Below, piece by piece: positions 15,545-23,637 of a stretch of 35,857 nt of DNA. The stretch comes from Collinsella aerofaciens (lineage in GTDB: Bacteria; Actinomycetota; Coriobacteriia; Coriobacteriales; Coriobacteriaceae): assembly GCA_021641225.1 (NCBI GenBank), contig JAJWXI010000001.1, positions 1 through 35,857 on the forward strand. Reading direction: 5' to 3'. Every line of letters starts with the position of its first letter. Positions within the stretch are counted from its first letter, which is position 1. Position numbers and translations under genes: made by a program. The notes beneath the pieces were generated by a model. It ran no database searches, was not told the origin of the DNA, and worked only from the letters and a program-made list of their open reading frames with translations.

Positions 15545-18244
15545 TCACCTCGTTCTGGTCGGGTTCGCGCGCTTGGCCTGCAGCACGAGGTCCACGAAGT
15601 CCTCCAGCGTGGCCAGGTCGCGAAGCTCGCTCATGTTCACGTTTATGTCGCCGAACTGGTACACGACCTGCCCCGCGCCCTGCGGCATGAAGCCCGCGAT
15701 CTCCCTGGCGAACGGGGCGATGCTGCGCGGGTTGAGCGGCAGGGCCATCTCGGGGCCCGCCTCGCCGATGCCGGCGATGGTCGCGCCGTTGAAGACGCCG
15801 CCCTTCGCGTACCACTCGATGCCGAAGCTGGGCACGCTCGGCGGGTTCAGGCTGAAGTCGCCCGAGATGCTGAAGTGCGGCAGCTTGATGTGCGGGAAGG
15901 ACAGGCTCAGGCCCGAGAAGAACCCGCTGATGGCGTCTAGTCCGCTCCTCACGGTGTTCTTCGCGCCGTCGATGGCCCCGGTGATGGTGGACTTGATGCC
16001 GTTCCAGACGCTCGATACCGTGCCGCTCACCGCGCTGAACACGCTGCTGATGGTGGAGCTGATGGCGTTGACGGCGGAGCCGATGGCCGACTTGATGCCG
16101 CTCCAGATGCTGGATGCCGTGGAGCTCACGGCCGACCAGATGGCCGACCACACGCTCTGGATGGTGGACAGCACCGACTGGATGACGGACAGCACGGAGG
16201 AGATGAACGCGGAGGCCGCGCCGCTTATGGCCGACCAGATGGCCGACGCCGTGGAGCTCACGGCGCCCCACACGGTGGACCACACCGACTGGATGATGGA
16301 CAGCACCGTGCTGATGACGGTCTGCACGTACCCGATGTACGCGGTGACGGCGGCCACGATGGTCTCCCACACGGCGGACGCCACCGCGCCGATGGCCTCC
16401 CACACGCCCGACCACCACGCGCTCACCGCGTCCATCACGGTGGTGATGACCATCTGCACCGCGGTGATGGCCTCCTGCACCGCCGTGCAGATGGTCTCCC
16501 ACGCGGCGGTCAGCGTCTCGCCGAAGTTCTCCCAGATGAAGTTCCACGGGATGAGCAGCACGTCCACGGCCAGGCTCAGGATGGAGCCCAGCAGCATCAC
16601 GGCCACCTGCACGGCGTTGCAGATGCCGTCCCACACGGCCTGCGCCGTCTCGGCAAGGCCCTGGAAGAACTGCGCGATGCCGTCTACCGCCGCGCCCACG
16701 GCTGCCACGATGCCGTCCCAGACGCCGCCCAGGGTCTCGCCCAGACCTGTGAAGAACTGCGCGATGGAGTCCGCCACCTGCCCGGCTACGTCCACGGCGG
16801 TCTGGAAGGCCTGGCCGATGGCGTCCCAGATGGCCATGACGGCGTTGCGGAAGTCCTCGTTCGTGTTCCACAGCGTGACCACGGCGGCCACGATGAGGGC
16901 TATGAACGCGATGATGGGGTGCTTGGTGATGAGGCCCAGGGCGGAGCTGCCCAGCTTGCCCGCCGCCTGGAACGCCTCGCCTATCTGTTTGACGGACCCC
17001 ACGAGATTGCCCACGCCGATGAGCACTGGCCCGATGCCCGCCACGACGCCGAGCAGGGCCACCACGGCCGTCTGCGCCTGCGGGTCCATGCCGCCCAGCC
17101 ACTGCGCGAACGCGCCGGCCACCTCGGTGACGGGCTCCATGAGGTTGAGCAGCACGCCGCCCAAAGGCTCGATTGCGCCCTGCAGGTCGCGCACGGCGGT
17201 CATGGCCTTGGTCTCGAAGTTGTCCGATGCCGCGGCCGCCGCGTCCTCCGCGGCCCCGCCCACGTCGCCGAAGCTGTCCTGCACCCCCGCCAGGCTCTCG
17301 ATCATGCCCATGGCGTTGTCCTCGCCAAGGGAGGACCACAGGGTGGAGGCAAGCGCGGCCTTGTCGTACTCGTTGGGCATCTGCGTGAGGTCCCCGAGCA
17401 CGGCTTGCAGCACGTCCTCGGCGGTCGCGCCGCCCTGCTTGAAGTTCTCGAAGACCTGCTGGGTGCCCTCCGAGAACTGGCCGATGGACTCCTCCATGCG
17501 GCCGTCGCTGAGCGCGGTCAAGAACTCGTTGAGGTAGTCGCCCACCTTGTCCAGGTTGTACGCGCCGTTGGAGGTGCCCGCCTCCAGCAGGCTGAAGTAC
17601 TCGCTGGCGCTCATGCCAGCCTCGCCCCAGCGCACGCTGTACTCGCTCAGGTTGTCGCCCAGCTCGTCCGTGTAGTTCAGGCCGCGCTGCATGCCCGCCG
17701 TGAGCAGGTCGCTGGCCTCTGTTGCCGACAGGCCGAAGCCCTTCATGAGGGCGTTGGTGCCGCGTATGGACTCGTTCACGTCGGCCCCGAACGTCTGCGA
17801 CAGCATGAGCGCGTTGGTGGTGACGGTCTGCAGGTCCTCGTCGGACACGTCGCGCAGGGTGGACTTGCACTGGATCAGCGCGTCGTTCACCTCGTCCAGG
17901 GACTGGCCCCAGCCTCCCTCGTAGATGCGCTTGCCTATGCCGCTGAAGCGCTCGGCCTCGGCCCGCGTGACGCCGAAGGCCGCCTGGATGCGGCTGGTGG
18001 CGCTCTCGTAGTCGGACGCCACCGAGAACGCCGCGCGTCCCGCCGCCACGATGGGGGTGGTGAGGCTCGCGGTGCACGCCACGCCCGCGCCCTTGAAGGC
18101 GCCGGCCAGCGCCTGGGCCTTCTCGTCGCCGGCGGCGATGTTCTTCCAGCTGATGCCGTCCAGCTGCTTGCCCAGGCTCTTTACGTTCTTCTGTACGTTG
18201 ACGGTATCGAGGATGGCCTCGATGATCACGCGGCCGTCGGCCAT
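15545..18244 (-). CDS. Tape measure protein
   Basis: 899 residues. It is predicted to be largely helical, with a characteristic N-terminal tape measure domain ('TTPIVAAGRAAFSVASDYESATSRIQAAFGV...AEAERFSGIGKRIY'). Hydrophobic central helices ('IGPVLIGVGNLVGSVKQI', 'HPIIAFIALIVAAVVTLWN') precede about 300 residues of short repeats centred on Trp ('VWDGI', 'VWETI', 'IWSAI', 'VWSTVWG'). The C-terminus has a 'GEAGPEMALPL' motif common in these proteins. It sets tail length and may be injected with DNA. Order after the two chaperone genes is canonical. Confidence 0.93.
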   Translation of the reverse strand: MADGRVIIEAILDTVNVQKNVKSLGKQLDGISWKNIAAGDEKAQALAGAFKGAGVACTASLTTPIVAAGRAAFSVASDYESATSRIQAAFGVTRAEAERFSGIGKRIYEGGWGQSLDEVNDALIQCKSTLRDVSDEDLQTVTTNALMLSQTFGADVNESIRGTNALMKGFGLSATEASDLLTAGMQRGLNYTDELGDNLSEYSVRWGEAGMSASEYFSLLEAGTSNGAYNLDKVGDYLNEFLTALSDGRMEESIGQFSEGTQQVFENFKQGGATAEDVLQAVLGDLTQMPNEYDKAALASTLWSSLGEDNAMGMIESLAGVQDSFGDVGGAAEDAAAAASDNFETKAMTAVRDLQGAIEPLGGVLLNLMEPVTEVAGAFAQWLGGMDPQAQTAVVALLGVVAGIGPVLIGVGNLVGSVKQIGEAFQAAGKLGSSALGLITKHPIIAFIALIVAAVVTLWNTNEDFRNAVMAIWDAIGQAFQTAVDVAGQVADSIAQFFTGLGETLGGVWDGIVAAVGAAVDGIAQFFQGLAETAQAVWDGICNAVQVAVMLLGSILSLAVDVLLIPWNFIWENFGETLTAAWETICTAVQEAITAVQMVITTVMDAVSAWWSGVWEAIGAVASAVWETIVAAVTAYIGYVQTVISTVLSIIQSVWSTVWGAVSSTASAIWSAISGAASAFISSVLSVIQSVLSTIQSVWSAIWSAVSSTASSIWSGIKSAIGSAVNAISSTISSVFSAVSGTVSSVWNGIKSTITGAIDGAKNTVRSGLDAISGFFSGLSLSFPHIKLPHFSISGDFSLNPPSVPSFGIEWYAKGGVFNGATIAGIGEAGPEMALPLNPRSIAPFAREIAGFMPQGAGQVVYQFGDINVNMSELRDLATLEDFVDLVLQAKRANPTRTR

Positions 18245-18249
18245 TCAGC

Positions 18250-18915
18250 TCACCCCATCTTGGCGTGGAGCGCCCGCGCCAGGTCGTTCATGGCCTGGTT
18301 GGACGCTTCCGCGCTGTCGTGTGAGCCTGTTCTCTTGTTGTTCTTGAGCGCGAAGGCGCGGTGCAGGCGGTCGAACTCCTCCATCTCAGCCTTGTTCGCG
18401 TTGTTCTTCGCCCGCTTGGGGCGGTTGTCGTTGTTGCGGTAGTAGATGCGCGCGCCCATGGGCGTGTCCCTCGGCAGGGACCACACCAGCGCCACGAACT
18501 CCGCCCAGGGGAGGCTGGGTGCCTTCTCGTCCCAGTCGAGCCCGTAGGCCATGCGCAGGCTGGCGCGTATGCAGGCGGCGTCCTCCTCGGGGTCCCAAAG
18601 CGGCGGGCGCTGCGGCCCTCCCGAGTTGTCGATGCCGTAGACCTGGTTCACGGCGGCCTGTATCAGCCGCCCGAACTCGGGCCAGCTGTAGTCGCACGTC
18701 GTGAACGCCGCGTCGGGGTCCGCGAACAGCCGGGGGATGACCTCGCGGGGCTTCTTGGCCTCGGGCATGTCCTCGTCCGCGAAGACGGCCGCCACCTGCA
18801 GGGCGGTCAGGCTGTCGTCTCGCACCAGCACCTCCTCGCCGTTCCACGGGAAGCGCAGCGCGGTGCCGCCGCCCTCCAGCCGCACCCTCGGGGCGGTCAG
18901 GCTGGCGGCGTCCAC
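18250..18915 (-). CDS. Gp15-like tail assembly chaperone (second, downstream frame)
   Basis: 221 residues. The central section ('VLVRDDSLTALQVAAVFADEDMPEAKKPREVIPRLF', 'GIDNSGG', 'LDWDEKAPSLPWAEFVALVWSLP', 'RIYYRNND') fits the phage Gp15 family encoded just before tape measure genes. The GTG at 18915 overlaps the upstream stop by one base (TAGTG) and has AAGGG upstream. The frame is also open far into the upstream gene, so expression by -1 frameshifting as a G/GT-type fusion cannot be excluded. Confidence 0.8.
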   Translation of the reverse strand: MDAASLTAPRVRLEGGGTALRFPWNGEEVLVRDDSLTALQVAAVFADEDMPEAKKPREVIPRLFADPDAAFTTCDYSWPEFGRLIQAAVNQVYGIDNSGGPQRPPLWDPEEDAACIRASLRMAYGLDWDEKAPSLPWAEFVALVWSLPRDTPMGARIYYRNNDNRPKRAKNNANKAEMEEFDRLHRAFALKNNKRTGSHDSAEASNQAMNDLARALHAKMG

Positions 18916-19397
18916 TACTTGCCCTTCTTCTTGGCGCGGCGCTGCTTGCGGTTCATGGGCAGCCTGGCCTTCTCGGCGGTGAAGTAAACGCCCGCCTCGC
19001 GCAGCTGCTTGGAGCTGCAGTGGTTCCACAACCACGTGGTGAGCGCGGCGAAGACCTCGCCCAGGTTCGAGATGTTGGCGGCGGGGTCGCATTCCTCGCC
19101 GTCGCCGATGTAGGCCAGCACGTCGTGCCAGCCCTGCTCTCCGATGATGGCCGTGATGGTGCGCTTGAACAGCCGCACCATGGTCTCGGCGGCCTTCTGG
19201 CGCTCCTCGTCGGTCTCGGCCTGCGCCATCTCGTCGTTGAGCGCGGCGAAGCGGTCCATGGCGTTGCCCACCATGCGCAGTGTGCGCTCCAGGCTCTCGT
19301 CGTCGGTGCGCACCTTCCACGAGCACGCCACCTCGCCGTCCTCGTCGCGCACCTCGATGGTCTCCACCGCGCGGTTGATTCTGATCAGTTCTGCCAT
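18915..19397 (-). CDS. Tail assembly chaperone (first frame)
   Basis: 160 residues. A beta N-terminus ('ELIRINRAVETIEVRDEDGEVACSWKVRTDD') precedes a helical domain ('RTLRMVGNAMDRFAALNDEMAQ', 'TMVRLFKRTITAIIGEQGW') and a strongly basic tail (NRKQRRAKKKGK). This matches the small chaperones upstream of Gp15 in Gram-positive siphoviruses, which bind the tape measure during tail assembly. The start at 19397 has an AGGAAGG Shine-Dalgarno. A strong terminator separates it from the major tail gene, so expression would be lower. Confidence 0.8.
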   Translation of the reverse strand: MAELIRINRAVETIEVRDEDGEVACSWKVRTDDESLERTLRMVGNAMDRFAALNDEMAQAETDEERQKAAETMVRLFKRTITAIIGEQGWHDVLAYIGDGEECDPAANISNLGEVFAALTTWLWNHCSSKQLREAGVYFTAEKARLPMNRKQRRAKKKGK

Positions 19398-19429
19398 TGC
19401 GTGAGCCTTCCTAGTTCGTGAGCCCAGGC

Positions 19430-19470
19430 AAAAGAAAAGGGGCAGGGACGGCTCACGTTGTCCCTGCCCC
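19430..19470 (-). terminator. Strong terminator between major tail protein and chaperone genes
   Basis: Minus sense: GGGGCAGGGAC and GTCCCTGCCCC form a perfect 11-bp stem with a 10-nt loop, followed by TTTTCTTTT. It would let the major tail protein be made in excess over the downstream chaperones, with read-through feeding the rest of the operon. Confidence 0.92.
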
Positions 19471-19480
19471 ACGTCGTGGG

Positions 19481-19500
19481 ATGTTCCCGCCTGTGTCGCC
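19481..19500 (-). repeat. Copy 1 of the intergenic GGCGACAC-N7-A(A/C)CAT motif
   Basis: Minus sense GGCGACAC-N7-AACAT. It lies 5 bp after the major tail protein stop and 10 bp before the terminator stem. Three other intergenic sites (23260, 29127, 29236) share the same 20-bp layout. Confidence 0.55.
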
Positions 19501-19505
19501 TGCGG

Positions 19506-20213
19506 CTAGCCTGCGGTGACGGTCACCTTCACGGTCTGCATGACCGACGGGCACGCCGCCGCCTTCACGGTCAGCTTGGTCTCGCCCTCCTTGAGGCCCG
19601 TCACCATGCCGTCCGGCGAGACGGTGGCGATGGTGTCGTCCTGCACCGCGAAGTGGCACTTCTGGTTGCAGCCCTGCGGCTGCACGGAGGCCACGGCCTG
19701 CTTCGGGGTCTTCGTGGTCACGTTGACCTCGGAGACGGTCACTCCGGTGGGCATGGCCTCGTTCGCGGCGGGGGTCTCCGCGATGGTGTTCAGCTTCGCG
19801 GTCCACGTGAAGTCGCCCTTGCTGTTGGCGTCGCCCATCGCGGAGCCGGGCACCAGGTCGGCCATGGTCAGCACGCCCTCAAGGAGCGTGCCGTCCGGCT
19901 GGGTCCATCGGTAGTCGGTCTTGCGCTTCTTCTTGGTCATCAGCGCGCGGGACTGGATGAAGTCCTGCGCGGGGTCGCCGTACTTGCGGTGGCCGGTGAA
20001 CGCGAGGCTCACCTTCACGGCGTCCACGGAGCTGTCCGTGTCTCCCAGGTCGTTATAGTAGGCGTCCTCGCTCACGGTCTCCTCGTTTGCCGGGACCACG
20101 TTGGTGATGCCCACCAGGGCGCTGGCCCACGTCTGCTTGTCGGAGTCGGGCGTGATGTTGATCTCGAACGTGTGCGCGTAGTTCGGCGCGAAGTCGAGGG
20201 TCTCGTCTGCCAT
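19506..20213 (-). CDS. Major tail protein with C-terminal Ig-like (Big_2) domain
   Basis: 235 residues. The N-terminal 150 residues form a tail-tube type beta domain ('YAHTFEINITPDSDKQTWASALVGITNVVP', 'VKVSLAFTGHRKYGDPAQDFI', 'GDFTWTAKLNTI'). Residues 155-235 make a bacterial Ig-like group 2 domain ('VSEVNVTTKTPKQAVASV', 'DDTIATVSPDGMVTGLKEGETKLTVKA', 'VKVTVTAG'), a frequent decoration of tail tubes thought to bind cell-surface or mucosal glycans. Start at 20213 with a GGAAGGAA Shine-Dalgarno. A strong terminator follows, as is common after the most abundant tail protein. Confidence 0.9.
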   Translation of the reverse strand: MADETLDFAPNYAHTFEINITPDSDKQTWASALVGITNVVPANEETVSEDAYYNDLGDTDSSVDAVKVSLAFTGHRKYGDPAQDFIQSRALMTKKKRKTDYRWTQPDGTLLEGVLTMADLVPGSAMGDANSKGDFTWTAKLNTIAETPAANEAMPTGVTVSEVNVTTKTPKQAVASVQPQGCNQKCHFAVQDDTIATVSPDGMVTGLKEGETKLTVKAAACPSVMQTVKVTVTAG

Positions 20214-20227
20214 GTTCTCGTTCCTTC

Positions 20228-20617
20228 CTATCGAACGGTTATGTCTGCTTGAACGCGGAACTCCCAGGCGGTGACGGCCCCCTGGTATAGCTCCTGCGGC
20301 TCGGTGTACACGCGGGCCGCGCTCAGCCCGTAGGAGCCGTTGGCGCTGCGCAGGTCGAGGTCGCGCAGCATGCCCGCGATGGCGCAGCACTCGTCGATGG
20401 CCCGCGCCTCGCTGTCCCGCGCCACGACCACCTGGGCCACGTAGGACACGGAGCGCCCGCCGCCGTAGTACTCGCCCGCCGTGGTTGACGGCATTCGGCG
20501 CACGGCGATGCCGCCGCGGCTCACGTTCTCCAGGCGGCGCACGCGGGCGTCCTCGTAGCCCGCCTCGCGCAGGCGCGCGGCCAGCACGTCGCAGAAGTCG
20601 ATGCTCGCAACGCCCAT
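20228..20617 (-). CDS. Minor capsid protein, family 3 (tail terminator-like)
   Basis: 129 residues from an ATG that overlaps the preceding stop (TGATG). 'IDFCDVLAARLREAGYEDARVRRLE' is followed by beta strands ('YVAQVVVARDSEARAIDECCAIAGMLRDLDL', 'AVTAWEFRVQADITV'), matching the small proteins annotated as minor capsid protein 3 in lactococcal-type phages. These occupy the tail terminator position between connector and major tail genes. The function is assigned by family and order. Confidence 0.75.
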   Translation of the reverse strand: MGVASIDFCDVLAARLREAGYEDARVRRLENVSRGGIAVRRMPSTTAGEYYGGGRSVSYVAQVVVARDSEARAIDECCAIAGMLRDLDLRSANGSYGLSAARVYTEPQELYQGAVTAWEFRVQADITVR

Positions 20618-20985
20618 CAGCCCGCACCCCCCACGCTGCCGGTGGCCCCGGCCACGAGCGCGCCGGCCATCTTCTGCCACTCGCCCAGGCGCTCGGCCTT
20701 GACGGCCTCGGGCCACTGCGGGCAGGCCCTCGGGTTCTTCACGGTGCGCACGCCGTCGGCGTTGAGCACGCGCTTGGCGTAGGGCGTGTTCCACACGATC
20801 TGCCCCTTCTCGAAGTCGCTGTTCTCCGGCATGGAGTCGCGCAGCGTGCCCTCGTCCACGGGGCAGCGCTCGTTCATGTCGCTGCCCACGCGCTGGGCGA
20901 AAACGGCCTGCTTGGCGCGCATGGCCTCGGGTGACAGCTTGGCCTCGATGCCCGACAGGTCCACGGTTATCCTCGGCTTGCTCAT
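20617..20985 (-). CDS. Minor capsid protein, family 2 (HK97 gp10-like)
   Basis: 122 residues, start at 20985 in an ATGA overlap. 'MNERCPVDEGTLRDSM', then 'QIVWNTPYAKRVLNADGVRTVKNPRACPQWPEAVKAERLGEW', is the hallmark of the minor capsid 2 / gp10-like head-tail joining family (Pro-Val-Asp-Glu-Gly-Thr-Leu-Arg; Tyr-Ala; Trp). It completes the neck of the virion. Confidence 0.82.
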   Translation of the reverse strand: MSKPRITVDLSGIEAKLSPEAMRAKQAVFAQRVGSDMNERCPVDEGTLRDSMPENSDFEKGQIVWNTPYAKRVLNADGVRTVKNPRACPQWPEAVKAERLGEWQKMAGALVAGATGSVGGAG

Positions 20986-21326
20986 CCCACGTCCACCTCC
21001 CAGTGGTGCAGCCTGCGCAGGCCGCAGTACGGCGCGCAGGCCTTGACCTCCATGGCCAGCGTGCCCGATATCCCCGGGCCGCTCACCTCCACGCGCGCGC
21101 CCACGGGCGGCGCGAACGCGCCCTGGCTGTTCTGCGCGTCGATGTAGACGCGCCCGCTCGCGCCGTCGGCCAAAGACCACGACGAGCGCCCCAGCTCGGC
21201 CTTGCCCTGGAACAGTACGCCGCGCACCTCCCGGCGCTCGGCGTACTCGCCCGCGTAGTCGGCCTCGGGGTCGGGCAGCAGCACCACCATGCGGTCGCGC
21301 AGCAGGCGCTTGGGTATCTGCATCAT
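20982..21326 (-). CDS. Minor capsid protein, family 1 (head closure/stopper)
   Basis: 114 residues. 'IPKRLLRDRMVVLLPDPEADYAGEYAERREVRGVLFQGKAELGRSSW' with a following strand-rich part matches small head-closure proteins (minor capsid 1 type). Position between the connector and gp10-like genes is canonical. The start is an ATG-ATG pair 7 bp after the upstream stop. Confidence 0.75.
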   Translation of the reverse strand: MMQIPKRLLRDRMVVLLPDPEADYAGEYAERREVRGVLFQGKAELGRSSWSLADGASGRVYIDAQNSQGAFAPPVGARVEVSGPGISGTLAMEVKACAPYCGLRRLHHWEVDVG

Positions 21327-21333
21327 CGGCGCA

Positions 21334-21684
21334 TCACCCCAGCCGCTGGCACAGCAGCCCCGTGCCCGACAGCTCGCGGCGGATGGCCCGCTGCATGTCC
21401 TGCTCGTAGGCGCTCTGCCCGTCCTGCTGCCCCAGCGTGACGCTGAAGCTGCCCACGGTCATGGACTGCAGGCTCTCGGCCACGCCGCCCGAGAAGCCGT
21501 AGGCCGCGTCCACGTCCAGCGCGGCGCACACGGCGACCTTGTACGCCGCCACCTGCTCCTCGCCCTCGGGGACGTTGAAGCCCATGACTTCGCGCACGGC
21601 GGCCACGGCGGCGGGGAGATGGGCGCACACCTCGTCCCAGGTATGCGCCCCCTTGTAGTCCGCGCTGCCTACCTCGGGCAGCAT
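21334..21684 (-). CDS. Head-tail connector (adaptor) protein
   Basis: 116 residues with the start set at 21684, 2 bp after the major capsid stop. The protein is helical ('HTWDEVCAHLPAAVAAVREVMGF', 'GEEQVAAYKVAVCAALDVD') and ends in a less ordered part. Size and order fit an HK97 gp6/SPP1 gp15-like adaptor that docks on the portal. The longer upstream reading frame overlaps the capsid gene and is unlikely. Confidence 0.7.
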   Translation of the reverse strand: MLPEVGSADYKGAHTWDEVCAHLPAAVAAVREVMGFNVPEGEEQVAAYKVAVCAALDVDAAYGFSGGVAESLQSMTVGSFSVTLGQQDGQSAYEQDMQRAIRRELSGTGLLCQRLG

Positions 21685-21686
21685 GG

Positions 21687-22580
21687 CTACTCTGCCTTCG
21701 GATGCAGAACGCCGGCGGCCTTCGTGGCCTTTAGCGCGCAGCCGCACACGAACTCGGCGTCTCCCTTCTTGACAGCGCCGGGCTCGTTCCAGTTGGGGAG
21801 GTGCACGTCAATGGCGTTGCCGCCCTTCAGCGTGATGCCGTGGAACTCGCTCATGCCGAAGCAGACCGCGTACACGTCGTTGGTGGTCAGCGCGCCGTCG
21901 CGCAGCTCCTCGATGCGCACGCCGTTCCACGAGGAGACGCGCTTGCCTGCGGTGTCTGCAGTCGTGGTTGCCAGGCCCAGGATGCGGCAGATTGCGTTGA
22001 TCTTGACCTTCATGGCGGGAGATACGAGCAGCGCGTCGGGGTCGCGCGTCAGGGCCGAAAACATGGTGTCCATTTCCTCGGCGAATGCAAGCGCGGACTC
22101 CTTGGTGATGTTCGTGAGGTCCACGGCAGAGGTGAATTCCGTGGAGCTGCCCTTGACGGCCTTGGCCAACCCGTCGAAGCCCTCCGCCTCCTTCGTGGTG
22201 TCGCCGTTGATGATGGTGGCGTTGAACTTGCGGATGATGGAATTCTTGGATTCCTCAAGGTGCAGCTGGTACAGGTCGCTTGCCGCGTCCTTCGCCACGC
22301 GGTCCATGGACCACGAGTTAGACAGGATGCCCACCTTGGTGGTGATGCGCTTGGTCTTTACCTCGGACACTGCGGGCTCGGTGTTGATGGCGCGGAAAGC
22401 CGCGGTCATCGGCGTGAGCACTCGCTTGTATCCGTATACGAGGTCGGACGTGCCCGAGTTGGTCAGGCAGTCATCGAACGGCATGGCCCCCAGAAGGTAG
22501 CTGTCGGTGATGGTCTCGTTGATGAAACCCTGGACGATCTTGTCCTGGGCGTTCTGGGCGAGGTCTGCCAGTGTGATCAT
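21687..22580 (-). CDS. Major capsid protein (HK97 fold)
   Basis: 297 residues. Features include an N-terminal helix ('MITLADLAQNAQDKIVQGFINETI'), 'LLGAMPFDD', 'SWSMDRVAKDAASDLYQLHLEESKNSIIRKFNATIINGD' and a C-terminal strand set ('DVYAVCFGMSEFHGITLKGGNAIDVHLPNW'). The length and its place directly after scaffold identify a HK97-fold shell protein of the lactococcal-type group. An ATGA overlap couples it to the scaffold gene. Codon use is less GC-biased than in neighbours, as in many highly expressed genes. Confidence 0.92.
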   Translation of the reverse strand: MITLADLAQNAQDKIVQGFINETITDSYLLGAMPFDDCLTNSGTSDLVYGYKRVLTPMTAAFRAINTEPAVSEVKTKRITTKVGILSNSWSMDRVAKDAASDLYQLHLEESKNSIIRKFNATIINGDTTKEAEGFDGLAKAVKGSSTEFTSAVDLTNITKESALAFAEEMDTMFSALTRDPDALLVSPAMKVKINAICRILGLATTTADTAGKRVSSWNGVRIEELRDGALTTNDVYAVCFGMSEFHGITLKGGNAIDVHLPNWNEPGAVKKGDAEFVCGCALKATKAAGVLHPKAE

Positions 22581-23140
22581 TTCGTTTCTCCAATCTGGCG
22601 GAGCGCTTCCTTGATGGTCTTCGCTTCGCCGCTAGGTGCGCCGCTGGGCTTCACGCCCGTGGCGCCGGTCTGCTTCTCCTTGCCGAACAGGTACGGGCAC
22701 GCCTCCTTGAGCTTGGCCACGTTGCCGTCGTAGTCGTCGAGCAGCGCCTTGGCCGCCTTGACGTTCACGCAGCCCGCCAGCTCCAGCTGGTAGCCGACCT
22801 TCTCGGCCGCCATCTGCGCCTTGAGGTCGTCCATCTTCTTCTCCAGCTCCTCGCGGCCCTCCTTGGTCTTCGCGGCCTCGGCGATCTGCGCCTTCAGCTC
22901 CTCGATTTCCTTGTCCTTGGCCTCAAGGTCGCGCTCGTACTTGTGGCGGTTGACGGTCGCGCCGGGCTTGCCGCCCTCGCCGCCGTTGCCGCCTTCGCCC
23001 GCGCCCTCGGTGTTCGCACCGTTGCCCTCGGTGCCCGCGGGCTTCTGGTCGCCCTGGGCGTTGCCCTCGGTGTTGGCGCCGCTCTCGGTGCCGTTGCCCT
23101 CGGTGCCCTCGGGGTTCTTGGGGTCTTGCTGGTCTGCCAT
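22577..23140 (-). CDS. Capsid scaffolding protein (GP20-like)
   Basis: 187 residues: a low-complexity Gly/Asn/Glu/Thr N-terminus (1-62), a coiled coil (65-115, 'YERDLEAKDKEIEELKAQIAEAAK', 'REELEKKMDDLKAQMA'), then 'LELAGCVNVKAAKALLDDYDGNVAKLKEACPYLF', a signature of the phage minor structural GP20/scaffold family. It guides procapsid assembly and is lost before maturation. A GGAAGGA Shine-Dalgarno precedes the ATG. A 215-bp gap with a hairpin separates it from the upstream gene. Confidence 0.9.
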   Translation of the reverse strand: MADQQDPKNPEGTEGNGTESGANTEGNAQGDQKPAGTEGNGANTEGAGEGGNGGEGGKPGATVNRHKYERDLEAKDKEIEELKAQIAEAAKTKEGREELEKKMDDLKAQMAAEKVGYQLELAGCVNVKAAKALLDDYDGNVAKLKEACPYLFGKEKQTGATGVKPSGAPSGEAKTIKEALRQIGETK

Positions 23141-23259
23141 GTCCGTACCGTCCTTCCCGGTGTTTGGTTGCCGCGCTTCACTGCGCGCTTCGGTCGCATG
23201 CAGCTGTTGCCGCCGCTGCCGCGCACGGGGCCGTTGCCGCCGCCCCTCGCGATGGTTGG

Positions 23260-23279
23260 ATGGTCGGGCACGTGTCGCC
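23260..23279 (-). repeat. Copy 2 of the intergenic GGCGACAC-N7-A(A/C)CAT motif
   Basis: Minus sense GGCGACAC-N7-ACCAT, 17 bp after the terminator-like hairpin and 120 bp before the scaffold start. Confidence 0.5.
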
Positions 23280-23296
23280 TGCGGTTTCCGGGCATG

Positions 23297-23322
23297 AGAA
23301 AAGCCGCCCCATCGGGACGGCT
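23297..23322 (-). terminator. Terminator/attenuator before the scaffold-capsid genes
   Basis: Minus sense AAGCCG(T)CCC pairs with GGGCGGCTT around GATG, with one bulged base, followed by TTTTCT. It lies about 35 bp after the stop of the 93-residue gene. The rest of the 215-bp gap (23141-23355) holds a copy of the GGCGACAC motif and no recognisable gene. Confidence 0.75.
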
Positions 23323-23355
23323 TCGCGTTCGTTCTGTTCTGTTGTCTGTGTTTAG

Positions 23356-23637
23356 CTAGTGGCTCAAGGCGTAGGCCACGAACTCGGGCTCAAGCTCAAG
23401 GTCGTACCGCTCCACGTGGTACGTGTCGCGGTCGCTCCATTGCCAGCCGCCGCGCCTGTACCAGCCCCAGCCGACGCCTTCCACCGGCTTGCCAGTGGTC
23501 GCATCATCGAAGCTTCCGGCGGTCGCGCAGAACGGCGTAGGCTTGCGCATGAAAGCCAGCACCCTGTCCTTCTCGGCCAGCTTCGCCGTGGGGAACGCCT
23601 TGGAGTTCGCGTAGTCGCTTACTGCTGCCTGCTTCAT
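23356..23637 (-). CDS. Hypothetical 93-residue protein coupled to the minor capsid gene
   Basis: I do not recognise it firmly. It is rich in aromatics: 'VLAFMRKPTPFCATAGSFDD', 'GVGWGWYRRGGWQWSDRDTYHVERYDLELEPEFVAYAL'. Its ATG overlaps the stop of the minor capsid gene (ATGA), so translation is coupled. If the C-terminal extension of that protein is an effector, this gene stands where a cognate immunity or chaperone gene would be expected. That is only an inference from position. Confidence 0.6.
   Translation of the reverse strand: MKQAAVSDYANSKAFPTAKLAEKDRVLAFMRKPTPFCATAGSFDDATTGKPVEGVGWGWYRRGGWQWSDRDTYHVERYDLELEPEFVAYALSH

Noticed and set aside
15396..18077. Minus-strand open frame of 893 codons inside the tape measure gene
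   Set aside because: Arg/His/Gly-rich out-of-frame shadow of the tape measure protein.
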